Below, one piece after another: positions 62,206-64,000 of a stretch of 64,000 nt of DNA. The DNA is from Porphyra umbilicalis. Lineage: Eukaryota; Rhodophyta; Bangiophyceae; Bangiales; Bangiaceae. Positions within the stretch are counted from its first letter, which is position 1, and every line of letters starts with the position of its first letter. Under the pieces are notes generated by a model, which had not been told where the DNA came from, ran no database searches, and was given only the letters and a program-made list of their open reading frames with translations. The position numbers and the translations under genes are program-made. The stretch spans positions 1 to 64,000 of the forward strand of contig KV919104.1 in NCBI GenBank assembly GCA_002049455.2, in the 5' to 3' direction.

Positions 62206-64000
62206 GGCTCGGATGGGGACGACGTGGCGATGTCAGATGACGAGTGAACTTGAATCTTGTTTGCATCGTTCTCTGTCGCAGTTGGTATGCTACAATAGCT
62301 TTTAAGTGAAGCGCAGTTGTAGAAGCGTCCATTTCATACAGCCAACCAAATCCATGCTTCGCCCAGGACTCTCAACTTGGCACAAAGGTTTTGTTCGTGC
62401 GACACGTGCGGCGGATTGCGCCTGCCCAAGCACGGAGGAGGCAGGTGACTCGCGATTGCCGGGCTCTGGGTGGACGCGTCCCGCCCGCCAGAAGGGCTCG
62501 TAGAACGTCAGATTGTGCTGTCCTTCGGCGGTTCTGGGGACACCTGCCTGGTGGGGTCCCAGGCGAGTGAAAAACGGGCTGGATTCATTAGTGGGGGGTG
62601 CGGGGGAGTGGGGGGGGGGAGGGGGTAACGGCATGTTGCTGCCCGCGCAGCCTGGCCACCGTCAAACCCCCCCCCCCCCCCCCCCGCAGCGTCACCACAG
62701 CATTGCATCAGAGGCAGGCGCCGGATGCGGACTCGTGGGTCAGGTGGTGCCAGTCGCAACAAAATGCACGAGTCGGAGGGAGGCACGCCGGGCGTCAGAC
62801 TGTGGCCGGCAGCCACGAAGAGAACGGACTCGTTTCCATCTCGAGACAGACGAGTTTCGGGCACAAGATCTGGACAGCGACTCAAGTAGAGCCGCTAGTC
62901 CAAGTACAGTAATTCGTTGTCAGTATCTCAAATTGGTCAGGATCCGTTCCGGATCGGCAGAGAAGGAGAAAACGGGGAGAATCTCAGGCACAGAGAAGCA
63001 CCGAGGCGTATTTCAGCTCTACGGGTCCATTTGAGCCCCTCTTTTTTTTTTCTGAGTACCCATGCCACAGAGACCATTTTTGTAGCTTCTCATGGCCAAA
63101 CAATGCCTGGAACAGCAGGGAAAACTGTTTCTTCATGCGCCTAATGGCTGGAATAGACCTTTAGGCGTGACACAGGCAGAAGCCTCAATTGTTGTCAAGC
63201 TACCGAATTGTATAATTGTTCGCTGCACTCGTGTTCCTGATAGAATCGACTAAAGTTGTCAGACTGCAATATCAGCCTGTCTTACCGTTGTGTCGCCACA
63301 GCACAGATCCTGTACATTAGTTGAACAACTGTCCGCCACGTGGTGCTTCGACCTTCAATTTCGTGCTCAGGGCGCGTGTTGTGTGCCCCTGAGCTGCGAC
63401 CAGTCGGCCGCGGTCCTGTCGTGCGTCATGGCGATAACCTCCCGTTGAAACGACAAAGCCATGTGCGCGGCACAGGCGCGGTGAAACGCACGTTTGACAC
63501 TGAATCGCGGCCAGAGGGCGGTGCCGATGAGGCGTGCCGAGGTGCGGGCCACGTTCAAGGGTACGTCATCGGGAGTGCGCCTGTCTGTGTGGCCCAAACC
63601 TGTACTGTGCACCTAGCTCACAGCATAGGGACGTACTCCGCAAGACTCGAGGGCTTGCAATGGAAGTACCGCCACGTCTGCGACCCGTATAGGCAGCCAC
63701 ACGTATTCCTCAGCAGCGCGCAGACTCGTTGACCTGCCCCACAATGTTGAATCGCGGTGGGGATAGGGGATGGGTGACCACGGTGAAATGGTCGAGTGGT
63801 TTGAGCTCCTGTGTGTGTGTGCGAACGTGCTTTGTTGGTTGTCTTAAGGTACGCCCACTTCTCTCAACCGAGAGCACCTCTCAAAGTGTCTCCCCCGGGC
63901 CAAGTGCTCCCCCCTCTCGCGCCCACATCGAAGCCCACGCCCTTGCACAAAATCATATGACTCACCAAATCAAAAGGCCACGAGAGCAAAGCGAAGATCA
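62206..64000. other. Gene-free right end of the window
   Basis: Mixed composition, with a C run at 62669-62687 and a TGTGTGTGTG patch at 63812. The first part probably includes the 3' end of DD90E copy 2. No gene, RNA gene or other repeat was recognised. Confidence 0.45.

Noticed and set aside
62669-62687. Poly-C runs as telomere-like or regulatory sequence
   Set aside because: Isolated homopolymers without a repeated heteropolymer unit; likely ordinary slippage tracts.

Overview
The window looks like nuclear DNA of a very GC-rich eukaryote with compact, nearly intronless genes. The best guess is a bangiophyte red alga of the Porphyra/Pyropia type. The grounds are extreme GC content at third codon positions, long Ala/Gly/Pro runs coded by GCC/GCG/GGC, a mostly single-exon style, plastid-type protein families, and many Harbinger, hAT, PiggyBac and Tc1-like elements. 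No species was confirmed; this is inference from style.

Layout. 0.4-2.3 kb: minus-strand multi-pass membrane protein with MATE-transporter features. 3.1-8.9 kb: minus-strand JmjN/JmjC histone demethylase. 9.9-10.8 kb: plus-strand MDP-1-type HAD phosphatase with one clear GT-AG intron. 11.2-13.1 kb: minus-strand SET/Rubisco-LSMT-like protein with a plastid-type leader. 13.1-15.3 kb: gene-poor. 15.3-16.7 kb: minus-strand copine-like double-C2 protein. 16.7-20.2 kb: no gene recognised. 20.6-23.8 kb: plus-strand SNF2 translocase of the CSB/PICH (ERCC6L) group, preceded by three copies of TTTGAAACGG that read as a mitotic promoter signature.

From about 24.4 kb on, base composition drops and the sequence is mainly mobile DNA. 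It holds a CACGCCC-rich inverted-repeat pair (24.6-26.8 kb), a broken PiggyBac-like element (27.0-30.4 kb), a small MITE (30.5 kb), PIF/Harbinger remains (34.2-37.2 kb), a 1.55 kb element with perfect 22-bp inverted repeats (38.7-40.3 kb), and a GC-rich simple-repeat block (41.4-41.9 kb). A GC-rich pair of divergent reading frames (42.3-43.6 kb) may be host genes: an RS-rich protein and a small acidic protein.

44.9-58.1 kb is a three-layer nest. A Tc1/mariner-like element with an unusual DD90E transposase was entered by a young 11.7-kb Ty3/Gypsy-type LTR retrotransposon (identical 5-bp target duplications CCAAG, LTRs about 99% alike), whose gag region was in turn entered by a 753-bp hAT element with a perfect 8-bp duplication. 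The LTR element carries a 57-bp tandem array and long antisense reading frames where an integrase would be expected. A second DD90E transposase copy sits at 60.5-62.2 kb.

A general caution: nearly every host gene in the GC-rich part changes frame only at long G or C runs. Homopolymer-length errors in the assembly are therefore the simplest explanation, and gene ends given here are approximate.
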